Program-made: the position numbers and the translations under genes
From: Phycomyces nitens
Taxonomy: Eukaryota; Mucoromycota; Mucoromycetes; Mucorales; Phycomycetaceae
Reading direction: 5' to 3'
DNA: 64,000 bases
Assembly (NCBI GenBank): GCA_022702545.1
Contig: JAHRBC010000001.1
Span: 434,001-498,000 of the forward strand
The notes under the pieces: generated by a model
Told to the model about the DNA's origin: nothing
The model's input: the letters and a program-made list of their open reading frames with translations, nothing else
The model's database searches: none
In this document: positions 1-9,936 of the stretch, piece by piece
How positions within the stretch are numbered: the first letter of the stretch is position 1
Layout: each line of letters starts with the position of its first letter

Positions 1-117
1 GTGTTGTTTTTTATATATGCAAGATAACATTTCAATTTAATTCTAGAATTTGTTTTTTATTTCACTCAGAATTTTACAAACTATCACATATGGGAATCGG
101 GGGGTATTTTTGCAGTG
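1..117 (+). mobile_element. E0: right end of a CACTGC-type Plavaka-like transposon
   Basis: Only the terminal 117 bp are in the window. They match the right end of E2 (25059-25174) almost base for base and finish with the inverted terminus ending TTTTTGCAGTG. The following AAG (118-120) fits a 3-bp target duplication, because the uninserted copy of the flank inside E7 reads AAGAGCATAG at the same point. No gene is present in this piece. Confidence 0.85.
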
Positions 118-685
118 AAGAGCATAGCAAGATGTCTGTGATAGATGTTATTAAAGAGGACATATTTATAATATAAAAGGTTTACCAGAATATTATATTG
201 AGATAGATAGAAAAATAGAATTTGTGGCTATATATAAAAGAGTGATTTGGTTAATAAAGAATAGCTTTAGCATAATATGATCTTACCTTTGGATATACAG
301 CCAAGTGCAATAGAGAGCCCCATAATATATTTATAAGCAGTTACCTATGAATAATAAAATATATTGAGTAAAAAATATATTCACAAGAGAAAGAAAAGAA
401 TTAATTACCAGAGTATTTTGCGGTAATATTTAGGCACAAAAGAATATAAAAAATAAAAAGGAAAAACAAATACTTTGTATTAAAAGGCTGTTTGACCCTG
501 ATAAAATGCAGGCAATAAAAATGATAATCCAAAAGAATATGCCTGCCGTCATTTTCATATCTTTGTAATTTATAGTTTATTAGGTTGAAAAAGATGTCTA
601 TATATAGAACAAGAGTGTACACAATGCTGTTAAATAATAATAAAACTATAAGACAATTCATTATCTTCAGTCAACTTATTTACTT
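118..685 (-). repeat. Inverted copy of the interior of element E7
   Basis: This stretch is the near-identical reverse complement of 19940-20508 in E7. It is bounded on the left by the E0 terminus and on the right by the E1 terminus, so both transposons appear to have landed in an E7-family copy. The rest of that copy is not recognisable in the window. Confidence 0.85.
401..661 (-). CDS. Hypothetical hydrophobic 86-residue reading frame (E7 family)
   Basis: I do not recognise this protein. It is rich in Leu, Ile, Phe and Tyr, with one likely membrane segment near the N-terminus (about residues 3-28) and another near the C-terminus (about residues 64-80), and a polar stretch between. The same frame is present at 19963-20223 with two residue differences. 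The two DNA copies are so similar that an open frame is weak evidence for coding. The region also carries splice-like signals, so this may be a chance frame in a spliced transcript. Confidence 0.25.
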   Translation of the reverse strand: MNCLIVLLLFNSIVYTLVLYIDIFFNLINYKLQRYENDGRHILLDYHFYCLHFIRVKQPFNTKYLFFLFIFYILLCLNITAKYSGN

Positions 686-868
686 CACTGGAAAAACCCC
701 TCGTTTCACCTAGTATAAATGGTGCAGATGGGTACTAGAAACATAGAGCTTTTTTTCATCTCAGACATTATTTTTTTTAAAAATAAAAAGTATAATTTTG
801 ATGCATCCTATTGGTTCGGGCAAAGGATCAAAGAACAATAGCCTTTTTCTTGTCTATAAAATGACAGC

Positions 869-897
869 AAATAAAAATATGTAGCACTTGTTTCCTT
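869..897 (+). promoter_or_regulatory. Conserved element upstream of the E1 transposase
   Basis: The block AATAAAAATATGTAGCACTT followed by GTTTCCTTT lies about 30 bp before the transposase ATG. Closely similar blocks lie at the same place in E3, E4, E6 and E10, which suggests a core promoter with a TATA-like centre (inference). Confidence 0.5.
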
Positions 898-926
898 TTT
901 TATCTCACAATCAAATAATATAAACT

Positions 927-3900
927 ATGTCTTCTATTTCCGCACAAAACACTACTGCCTGTTACTGCAACAAATGCAGCAATAACCAGCAAGGATTCAC
1001 TATTGTATCCAAGCGCACTTACCAACGCCATAGTAAGAGAGCAAGAACTGAAGAAACTGGCGAATTTGAGACCAGTATGTATACTAGTGTTAATTTTCAT
1101 TTACTGCGCAATAATAACTTGTATTTTTCAATTGAACTCAGGCACACAAAGTGATATGATGGATTTGGACGTTGAGGGTAAAATATATTTATTTGAAAAC
1201 CAGTGCAGAGTAATAAACTAATCTAACCCATATTTGCAGCAATGCCGATTATTGAATCCGAATCCGTGGCAGTTGACAGTCAGCCCAACTTACCTTTTGG
1301 GGATTATGACCAAATGGTTGATGCCGATCAACTTGACAATGAGGTCAATGGCAATGGTGCCAAAATCACCAACGACTCTGATGATGACAGTGATGATGAG
1401 GCCGATGTTGAAGAGATTGAGGTCGAGGAGTTTGATAGTGAAGGTCAGTATTGAATAGCTACAATACAAAAGCAAGCAAAAATTGAGTGTTAATAATTTT
1501 CCTTTTTAAATAATAGACCCTTTTGCTACTCCTGGTATGCCCAAAAACCCAGTGCACAGAGCAATTGCCATTTTCGTTGTTCTGTTTGCATCCCGTTATG
1601 TGGTCGATAAGGGTGCTGTTGTCTTGATTGAGTTCATCAACAAACTCTTGACGATTTACAGACAGGACTTCCAATTGCCCTCAAGCCTTTCTGGTCTCCA
1701 AAGCATGACGGGTTTCACTGCCTTGACCAAGGGTGTAAAGAGATTCGTTGTGTGCCAGGATTGCCACATGGTGTATGAGGAAGCTGGGTCTGCTCCCCTT
1801 CGGTGCGATTCTGCCAAGCTCGGTTCCAATTCTGTATGTGGTTGTCAATTGATGAAGCAATTGTCATCTGGTGCTTTGGTTGCCAAGAGATCGTACGTCT
1901 ATCAGTCCGTCAAGCAGGCATTGAGAGTCCTTTTCCTCCGCCTGGATTTTGAGACCAAGATTCGTCACTGGAACCAGGAGTTAAAAGTTGTAGACACCAT
2001 GTGCAATATCTACGATGGTGCAATGTGGAAGGGTCTCCAGGACATGGGTGGTGTTTCGTTCGTTGCAGATCCACGTTCTTTGATGCTGACACTGAACATC
2101 GACTGGTTCCAGCCCTTTGATGGAATCAGCTATTCCTGTGGTGCCATCTATCTTGCAATCAATAATCTGCCTAGGGAGGAAAGGTTCAAGGCCGAAAATA
2201 CCATTCTCGTCGGTCTGATGCCTGGACCCAAGGAGCCAAAGACAGATGAGATCAACAGTTATCTCAAGCCATTGGTTGATGAACTGGAGCAGTTGTTTGT
2301 TGGCATAAGGATCCCGACCTACGAGTGCCCGTCTGGTGTCAATGTCCGTGCTGCATTGTTGATGGTGGCATGTGATATCCCAGCTGCAAGGAAGACGAGT
2401 GGGTTTACGGCACATAACAGCACTAATGCATGCTACAAGTGCAATCGTCAGTTCTCTCGTTTGGAGGGGTCAAACCAGGTGGATTTCTGTGGATTTGACT
2501 ATTCACAATGGTCTCTTCGGACATCAGTTGACAACAGACACCATGCAACACTTTGAAAAGATGCCCAGATGATTTCCAAAAGGCATGCACTTGAAGTTGA
2601 GAATGGTGTACGATGGTCAGAGCTTCACCACCTCCAATACCTCGATCTTGTCCGTGCAACTGTGGTGGACCCCATGCACAACCTCTTCCTGGGAACCGCC
2701 AAGAGAATGATAGAAAACTGGATCTCTGGTGGTGATTTGTCCAATGACGATCTTCTTGTGATGCAGGAGATAGCAGACACCATGGAGCTGCCAAGTGATT
2801 ACAGTTCACTAAAGACAAAGATTTCCAGGGGATTTCCATTTATGAAAGCAGATGAGTGGAAATCTTGGGTGCTGGTATATTCGCCTGTTGTGTTGAAGCC
2901 CGTTCTCCTGTGTCAAAAGTTCAACAGTTGGATGAACTTTGTGGATGCCTGCTGCCTGATTGTCAAGCCATCTGTGTCCTTCCAGGATGTTGACGATGCC
3001 CATCACCACCTTCAGCAATTCTGCCAAGAGTGCGAGCACCTTTACCCTCCAAGTCTTCTCACCTGCAACATGCACCTGCACCTCCATCTTCATAAGACCA
3101 TCAATGATTTTGGACTGGTGTACGGCTATTGGCTCTTTTGGTTTGAGAGGTACAACGGATTGCTAAAGAATGTGAGCACGAATGGAAAGAATGGGTTTGA
3201 GGCAACATACATGCGGAACTTTGTCCAGGACGTATTCAAGAATGATTATGTAAATGCTGTTCTACAATCTCCAAGCCAAGACATCTTCACTCCTCTCTTT
3301 TTGAACCTCCTCTCTGCCTCCACCTCTGCCTCTATCCCTACCCCCACACCCACACCCACACCAACACCAACACGACGCCCGTTCAGATTGCTGGATTTCA
3401 TCGAAGCTTCAGAGAATTCTGAATTCCCAATCAAGGGTAACAAGCCTCTTCCCCCCTCTGTGTTTCCTCTGCTGCAAAAGTCTGCCACAAAAATGAGTGA
3501 TATTGACTATCCTCAATTGTTGGCTTACTATGTGGATACGTATGACATTGACACCCTCCAGCATTATCAACATGCCACTTCTTCTTTGTTGTTTGTTGAC
3601 AATCAGATTGTGAAGCTGAAATCGATAAATCTCCTCAGCCAAGTTTATCGTGGACACAATAGCTCTGGAAATGGTGGATCTCGTGTACAAGCTTTGTTTG
3701 GTAGCAGCACTGGTGAGAACCAGACCGCCTATACTGGGCAGATACAGTATATTTTTGTTCATCAGTTTATGCCACCTCTCTCTGCCTCTGTCCGTTTAAA
3801 TCGTCATGGCTATCAAAGCCAGCATGTCTTTGCCTTTGTGCAATGGAATGGTGTCTGTTATGAACGATCACGCGAAGATGAAGGTGTTGACATCTGTTTG

Positions 3901-4041
3901 CCCAGTTTCTCTCCTGCTACCAATGAGTGCATCTTGCCAGTGCATCGCCTTCTTTTGGAAGTTGCGACTGCCACGCACACAAGCCGAAATGGTATAAAGA
4001 GGATGCTGGTCATCCCTTTGCCAAAGAAACTTTATGTGTAA
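927..4041 (+). pseudogene. E1 transposase, Plavaka/Tnp2 type, one frameshift
   Basis: Four exons can be read: 927-1074, 1142-1177, 1240-1443 and 1517 to the stop at 4041, with GT-AG introns. Exon 1 encodes a small Cys/His cluster (CYCNKC, then a distal His). Exons 2-3 are strongly acidic. The large exon carries the Tnp2-type landmarks LNIDWFQPF, ACDIPAARK, DPMHNLFLGTAK and FERYNG; the first Asp, second Asp and Glu are candidate catalytic residues (inference). The frame breaks near 2545-2570, where the first part ends at 2556 and the second resumes by 2569, so the gene is probably dead. A Pro-Thr repeat (3340-3375) lies in the variable C-terminal region. It ends LPKKLYV, as relatives do. Confidence 0.85.
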
Positions 4042-4166
4042 TAAAATAAATAAATATCTTTTCTCTTTCATAAAAAACCAAACAGAAATAGCATTGCCTT
4101 TATAAATGTCATCAAAACGTAACGCGTGTCAAAAAAAATAGATGGAGAGATAAAAAAATTATTTTA

Positions 4167-4936
4167 TTAAGGCCCATTTCTAAGAGCCCACTGAGCAAGA
4201 CGGGGATTTAAATTGGACGGGACTGCCACGTCCACAGTTTGGCCAAAAACCCTTGACAGCAACTGGTGAGAGTTTGCTCCAAGTTGGAGACCAACGAATC
4301 TATCAACGACTTGGATAAATTGGTTGTACTATCAATTGTGCATCAGTAATCTAAAGTCATCCAAAATATTATTTATAATCAGCTCAACAACTCACTTCAT
4401 TGCTTCTCCAACTTGGGCGGACGGTCCGAATCACACGTCTTCTTCCAGTTTCGGAGACTTCGTCATCCGATTCTCCTCTGGACATTGCTTCCTTGGGGAG
4501 TGCATTGGCACAATCCCGGCCCATCTCTTGGTTGATGGCAACCATGTTGCTGCTGTATGCCTTTGTTCGGCACTTGTGGTTCTAATAATAACCTTGTTAT
4601 TATTTTTGGAATAGATTTTTAATATATCAAGGATAACTTACTTCACCAGCACATCTGGCTCTCCGTGAACGTGTGTTCGTTATTTCTTTAGCTGCAGCAG
4701 AGATCTTCTCCTGTTTGCATCTGTTGATGAAGTTTTTGTGGAGCTTATCACGAAGATCCTTAGTTCTCATCCCATCACCAGCAAACTTGCGCTCCAGGAC
4801 GACAAGAAGCCTGTTAACCAACTCCTTGTTTAGAGTCATGTTAAAGTGAACATCCGTGTTCCACCTGGGCTTGTTGGTGTTGGCCAAGATCTCTGCTGGA
4901 GTACTTGCACGGAAATTTGGCTCCCACAAGATAAAG
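4167..4936 (-). pseudogene. E1 accessory protein gene, 5' truncated
   Basis: This is the second gene of the transposon, convergent with the transposase and ending about 125 bp from it. Exons 2, 3 and 4 are visible on the minus strand, with the family signatures NKPRW and NKELV, an Arg-rich RSRRAR stretch, the acidic RGESDDE followed by RPSWRSNE, and a C-terminus ending RLAQWALRN. Exon 1, which carries the coiled-coil-like segment in relatives, is missing because a Gypsy fragment replaces everything upstream of about 4937. I know no named family for this protein. Co-occurrence with the transposase in every copy suggests a role in transposition such as end binding (inference). Confidence 0.7.
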
Positions 4937-7837
4937 CCGCAGCTCAACTACCTGATTTCTGCTAAGCAAGTACAGAAACTCGTTGGGAAGGAGGAGGCTG
5001 CATGCTATTTTTTACATATCAAGGGTGAAATAGACAACAACAATAGTGATTCTCAATGGACTGATCTTGTCAACGAATTCAGCAACATTTTTCAAGACGA
5101 TTTACCTGGTTTACCCCCAGATTGAGATGTACAACACGTAATCAACACTGGAGATGCTTACCCAATGAACAAACCCCCATTCAATATGAGCCCTCGTGAA
5201 CTGGATGAACTCAAGAAACAACTAAAGGAATTACTGGACCTTGGTTTGATCCGTCCTAGTTCATCACCATGGGGTGTGCCAATTTTGTTTGTAAAGAAAA
5301 AGAATGGAGAAATGTGCATGTGTGTCGATTACAGAGCGTTAAACAAGGTCACTATCAGAAACAATCATCCACTGCCACGCATTGATGAGTGCCTTGAACG
5401 TCTTAAAGGAGCCAACCATTTCACAAGCCTAGACCTGCGTAGTGGGTACCACCAAGTCCGCATACAGCAATCTGATATACCAAAGACCGCTTTCAATACA
5501 AGATATGGCCAATATGAGTTTCTGGTACTTCCTTTTGGTTTAACCAATGCCCCGCCTACCTTCCAGCAGCTCATGAACAAAGTTCTCGGTGAATGTCTCA
5601 ATGATTTTGCATTGGTCTACCTGGATGACATCCTGATTTTCAGCAAGACCCCAGCAGAGCATGAGAAACATGTCCGCCATGTATTGAATCGGTTGAGAGA
5701 TGCCAAATTGATAGCAAACCAGAAGAAGTGTGAATTCAATAAGAAAGAGCTCACTTTTCTGGGTTTCCAAGTATCATCCCAAGGCATTCTCCCATCCCCC
5801 GAGAAGATCAAGACCATTCAAGACTGGACCCCACCGACAAATGTTCAAGAAGTCAGACAGTTCATTGGACTTGCCCAACATTATCGCCGGTTTATACCTG
5901 GTTTTGCTGGAATTGCTGCTCTGCTAACGGATTTGACCAAAGGTGTTGGACCCAAGAAGTGATCAATTGTGTGGACGGATACTTGCCAAACTAGTTTTGA
6001 GATCTTGAAAGACAAACTCAGTTCCGCTCCTGTTCTCTTGGCCCCTGACATGGACAAACCGTTTTGGATTGAAACCAATGCTTCTGATTTTGGCGTTGGT
6101 GCTGTGTTGCTACAAGAAGACAAAGAAGGAGTCTGGAAGCCACTGGCTTATGAGTCGAAGAAGTTATCCACTGCTGAAAGATCATATCCTGCCCAAGAAC
6201 GTGAGCTACTCGGAATCTTGCATGCACTTCGCACATGGCATTGCATGATCGAGGGAAGGCTGTTCATGGTGTTCACGGACCATCTTCCACTCAAGTACTT
6301 CAGAAGCCAAGTTAAGCCCACTCCCAGACTGGTGCAATGGATTTCCGAGTTTGAGCTGTATGACCCTGTGATTCAGTATAAGCCTGGCAAAGAGAATGGT
6401 GTCCCCAATGTTCTTTCCCATTTGGATGGTCCAGAATGCATTGTATCTGATGTGGAATCAATGGAGCCTGATTATCTTTATGCCATGCCTACCTCTGAAA
6501 CCGCTGATTAGCCCAAGTTCTATGCTCGTCCTGAAGAAGAATGGCCAGAAGACATTAAAGACTTCCTCATCAAACAATGCAAGAACTTTGTGGTTCGGAA
6601 TCAGAAGGTGTTCAGACTTGTAAAGACTGGTGATACCGTCCAGGAAATCAGATTTGCCCTGTTCTCCAAGCGCGCGGATTTGGTCAACAGCTTCCACACT
6701 GGATTTGGTCACGCTGGAGAGACTACTGTGTATGATCTGATGAAGAAATGTTGGTGGTGGCCTGCAATGAGAAATCAAATTCAAGAGTGGCTTACCAAGT
6801 GTCCAGAATGTCAATTAGCTTCAAATGCTGAATGGAATATTCACCATGCCCCAATGATACCTCTGGATGTGCCTCCTGCGTTCTCTCGTTGGCACCTGGA
6901 TTTTATCGGTGAATTGCCCACTACTTCTCATGGAAACCACTGGATCCTTGTTGCTGTTGACTACACCACAAACTGGCCCATTGCCCATGCTGTTCCCGAT
7001 GCTACTGGTGAAGCAATCGCCACATTTTTATATGAAGAAATCATGATGCGTTTTGGTTGCCCCGATGAGATTTTAACAGACCGTGGTCTGAACTTCATGT
7101 CTCAGATCCTAGCCCATTATATCAAGAAGATCAAGCTCTACCACAAGTTGACTTCTGCTTTTCACCCTTGTACAAATGGAAAATGTGAATGTCTCAATGG
7201 TATCCTCAAGCAAATGCTGCGCAAATATGTTAATGGAGCTATACATCGTTGGTACAAGTATCTGGACTCTGCATTGTTAGCTTGTCGAATCTGTAAGCAT
7301 TGTACTACTGGGTTCAGTCCTTTCTTCTTAACATATGGCCATGAACCACAATTGCCTGGTGATTTCTTAAGAACATCCCTTGACTCGTCGCTCCCTGAAG
7401 ACCCCCAAGTTTTGGCTGATAGTTCTCTTCCCTTTTTGCGCCAACTTCGTCAAGCTCATCAAGATGCCAAAACTCGTGTAGCCAGTATCAGCCAACAAGA
7501 CAAGGACCGCTGGGATTTGATTATGAAGCCGCATCAATTTGCCATTGGTGAATATTTGTTACTTCGCCATGAAAACAAGTTTGGACTCAAATACAACTGG
7601 ATGGGCCCGTATATTGTGGTAGACAAGAACCCTGAAACCAATATTTACAAGATCACCACCATTGAAGGAGTTCCTTACAAGTCCTGGGTCCATGCTGATA
7701 GACTGAAAATTGCAAAATCCGACGATTTTAGCAAGACTTGGTACCACCCCACTGCTTCCCATGCCGAAATGCGTCGTCAAACCGCTATTGATTTCACACC
7801 TCCTTTGTCACTTTCTCTCTTGGACTACTTTGGTTGA
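4937..7837 (+). pseudogene. Degenerate Ty3/Gypsy pol (RT, RNase H, integrase)
   Basis: Consecutive frames keep the order reverse transcriptase (VYLDDILIF), RNase H (IETNASDFGVGAVL), an integrase zinc region (H, H, C, C around GFGHAGET to KCPEC) and an integrase core (HLDFIGELP, then DRGLNF, then GKCECLNG). In-frame stops at about 5123, 5960 and 6509 interrupt it. It has no C-terminal chromodomain and so differs from the element at 37908-43199. The protease and gag are missing. Confidence 0.9.
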
Positions 7838-7870
7838 TCGAGGACTATCAACAGTTTCGGGAGGGGGTGA

Positions 7871-8188
7871 TGTTGTGCTTAATTTTGGTGATACAAATTC
7901 TAGTGACTTGTCTTTACAAATGAAGCATGATTTGAAATGATTATTCATCTGTTTGTAATTTTAGAAATTGGTAATCAGTTTATAATAATTTTGTAAGAAC
8001 ATTAGACATCTCTTCAGTGTAGTCAAAGATGAATAATCATTTAGGAAACTATATAAGATATCCCAATTCAAAACAATAAAAATTATCTTTTATCCTCTCT
8101 CTTATTTTGAATACTCCTGTGTATTAAAGCTTGACCAATTCGACTACGTTTACAGTGAATTGGAAGATAGCCTAGATCAGGAACGACA
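7871..8188 (+). repeat. LTR-A, 3' LTR of the truncated Gypsy element
   Basis: It begins TGTTGTGCTTAATTTTGG and ends GATCAGGAACGACA. A solo copy at 55604-55922 confirms both ends. It contains an ATATAAGAT box and an AATAAAA signal. The next 24 bp (8189-8212, ending TCCAACA) are the tail of a minus-strand LTR-B, so LTR-A probably landed inside an older LTR-B. Confidence 0.85.
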
Positions 8189-8229
8189 GATTCATCAAAA
8201 TAATGTCCAACAAAATTGCCAAAATATAT

Positions 8230-8300
8230 TGCGTCAACGGGGAATCGAACCCCGACCTTCAGCTTGGAAGGCTGAAATTCTACCATTGAACTATTAACGC
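8230..8300 (-). tRNA. tRNA-Gly(UCC)
   Basis: The reverse complement folds as a cloverleaf. The acceptor arm pairs GCGTTAA with TTGACGC, the anticodon stem TCAGC/GCTGA closes the loop CTTCCAA with anticodon TCC, and the T arm contains GGTTCGATTCC. There is no intron and no encoded CCA. An LTR-B tail lies 17 bp beyond its 3' end and an LTR-C starts 8 bp beyond its 5' end. Confidence 0.93.
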
Positions 8301-8308
8301 ATAGTCTT

Positions 8309-9684
8309 GTGACACAGGTGTTGTAGAATTGCCAGCTGCACCACAAAACTAGCAGAAACTCCGTGACGTCACTAAGGGCCCCACCAAGAAAAAGTGCTAC
8401 GTCACAACTAACCGTCACTACCATCGTCAGAACTTCAGCGGGACCTGAAGTTATCCCCAATTTCCGGATTCCTTGTCCAGAATAGTGTCTCAACTCTTTT
8501 TCCTTTTTTATCTTTAAAGATTATTTCCCCTTACTTCGATTTACCCTGACATTTTTACCTTTACCCATTCCATTGTTCACACTTCGATAATTCTTTCCAG
8601 CTTACCCCCCATATTTTATACCTCTTGTTCATTGACACTTTTCCGGATTTGTTCATATAATCTATTTTATCTTTAGTTGTAGTTGGAATGATATTTGAAT
8701 AACATAATTAGTAAGAAGAGCTATTCAATAGTTTTGTATAAAAGAAGAGCAATATCTCTATCAATAAAATTTATTCAGTTTTCCGATTATTTTCTTTTGA
8801 ACCCAATTCGAGCTTGTATTGTCCTGAGTGAAATACAAGGCTGTTTTCCGTTAAAGTTATAAGATCTCTGTCTCACTGTTGGTTCCGTTGTCCATTGTCC
8901 GTATTATCTGTCCGTTTTTCTGTCCGTTTTTCTGTCCGTTGCCGTCCGTTTTTCTGTCCGTTCTTATCCCGATTCCTGTCCGTTGATTGTCCCGAGTGAA
9001 ATCAACTACCCCTTAACTGTCCGTAAACCTTCTTGACCAGTTTACGCTACACAACCAAACTCAACACGCGTCACTTGATTGACACGTTGCGTTGTGATTT
9101 TGTCGGCTTTTTGCACTTGCCCGGACCGAACCCCTTCCTGGCCCATGACGTGTACCGAACTCGAGGTCTTTCCGGCAGGAATGTAATTGTAACACCGACG
9201 GCGGCCCAACGATTGCAATGATTTCACCCCTTTTCCCTTTTCTCCTGTTTTCTTGTCCATCCCATTTTTGTTAAAGAGGATGTTGACTTAGTCAAATTTC
9301 TCAAGTACTATTTTCTTTGACTAAAAATTAGTCAATTATTTTATTACATTTTTCCGTTGCTCTGTTCTTAACACTTTCAGTAAAGAACATCAATTTAGTT
9401 TAGAAATCCTTTTTACATTATTTAATTTTTCTCTTTAGTTTTCCTTGAAGGTTGTCCTTTACCAAAATTGTTAAAGACACTTCTCATTTTCTTTTAACCT
9501 AGCATTATATGATAGTCACTGATATCTCTTAGCCCATTTTCTTATAACAATTTACATCATCTAAGTAGAATTATTCAATATCGTTTATCCACAAAGTAGT
9601 ATAAATACCCCTTTGAAGTCTTTCAATAAATGAGAATTATCATCTGTCTTATATTCTGACTACAAGTTTTCGAGGCACGCAATT
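8309..9684 (+). repeat. LTR-C type repeats, tandem, interrupted by E2
   Basis: There is no gene here. The stretch starts TGTGACACAGGTGTTG and has a junction near 9065-9085 (ACACGCGTCA next to TTGACACGTTG) where one unit seems to end and the next to begin. Each unit has a TATA-like box, an AATAAA signal and a T-rich tail; 8890-8990 has imperfect repeats of TGTCCGTTTTTC. The second unit continues at 25178-25552 beyond E2. No coding internal region lies between units. An LTR nature is inferred from the termini and promoter/poly(A) signals. Confidence 0.55.
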
Positions 9685-9936
9685 CACTGCAAAAATACCC
9701 CCGATTCCCATATGTGTAGTTGATACAGTTGGTATGGGATATAAAGGTCAATTTTCTAGCTCAGGCCATTTTTTGTGAGTTAAGAGAAAAAACCATATTT
9801 TTGATAGATTTTATTGGTTGTAGAGAATAGTGTAGCATGAAAAATAAATATTAAACTCAAATCATATCAAATAAACTGTACCTGAGTATATCTTCTTTAC
9901 TGTTAAACCAAAACATTTTAAATTATTTATTAAACA

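Larger units (their letters stand above)
686..4936 (+). mobile_element. E1: truncated CACTGG-type Plavaka-like transposon
   Basis: The element starts with CACTGGAAAAACCCCTCG directly after E7-derived DNA. It carries a forward transposase gene and a convergent accessory gene. It is cut inside accessory exon 2, where similarity passes abruptly into a Ty3/Gypsy pol fragment near 4937. No matching right terminus is visible, so the third gene and the right end have been lost. Confidence 0.8.
4937..8188 (+). mobile_element. Ty3/Gypsy retrotransposon, 5' truncated, with 3' LTR
   Basis: The pol region runs from about 4937 to 7837, followed by a purine-rich tract (gggagggggtga) and a 3' LTR. No gag and no 5' LTR are present. 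The left edge is joined directly to E1 accessory exon 2, so this is a deletion or recombination product and not a complete insertion. Confidence 0.85.

Noticed and set aside
4324..4614. Plus-strand frames opposite the E1 accessory exons
   Set aside because: They are antisense to exon 3 with its conserved GESDDE and PSWRS motifs, which read on the minus strand.
8083..8493. A 136-codon minus-strand frame
   Set aside because: It overlaps the tRNA-Gly gene and LTR tails and has no protein-like composition; chance frame.
4937..9684. A right terminus for E1
   Set aside because: I looked for an inverted CACTGGAAAAACCCC and found none; E1 is treated as truncated.
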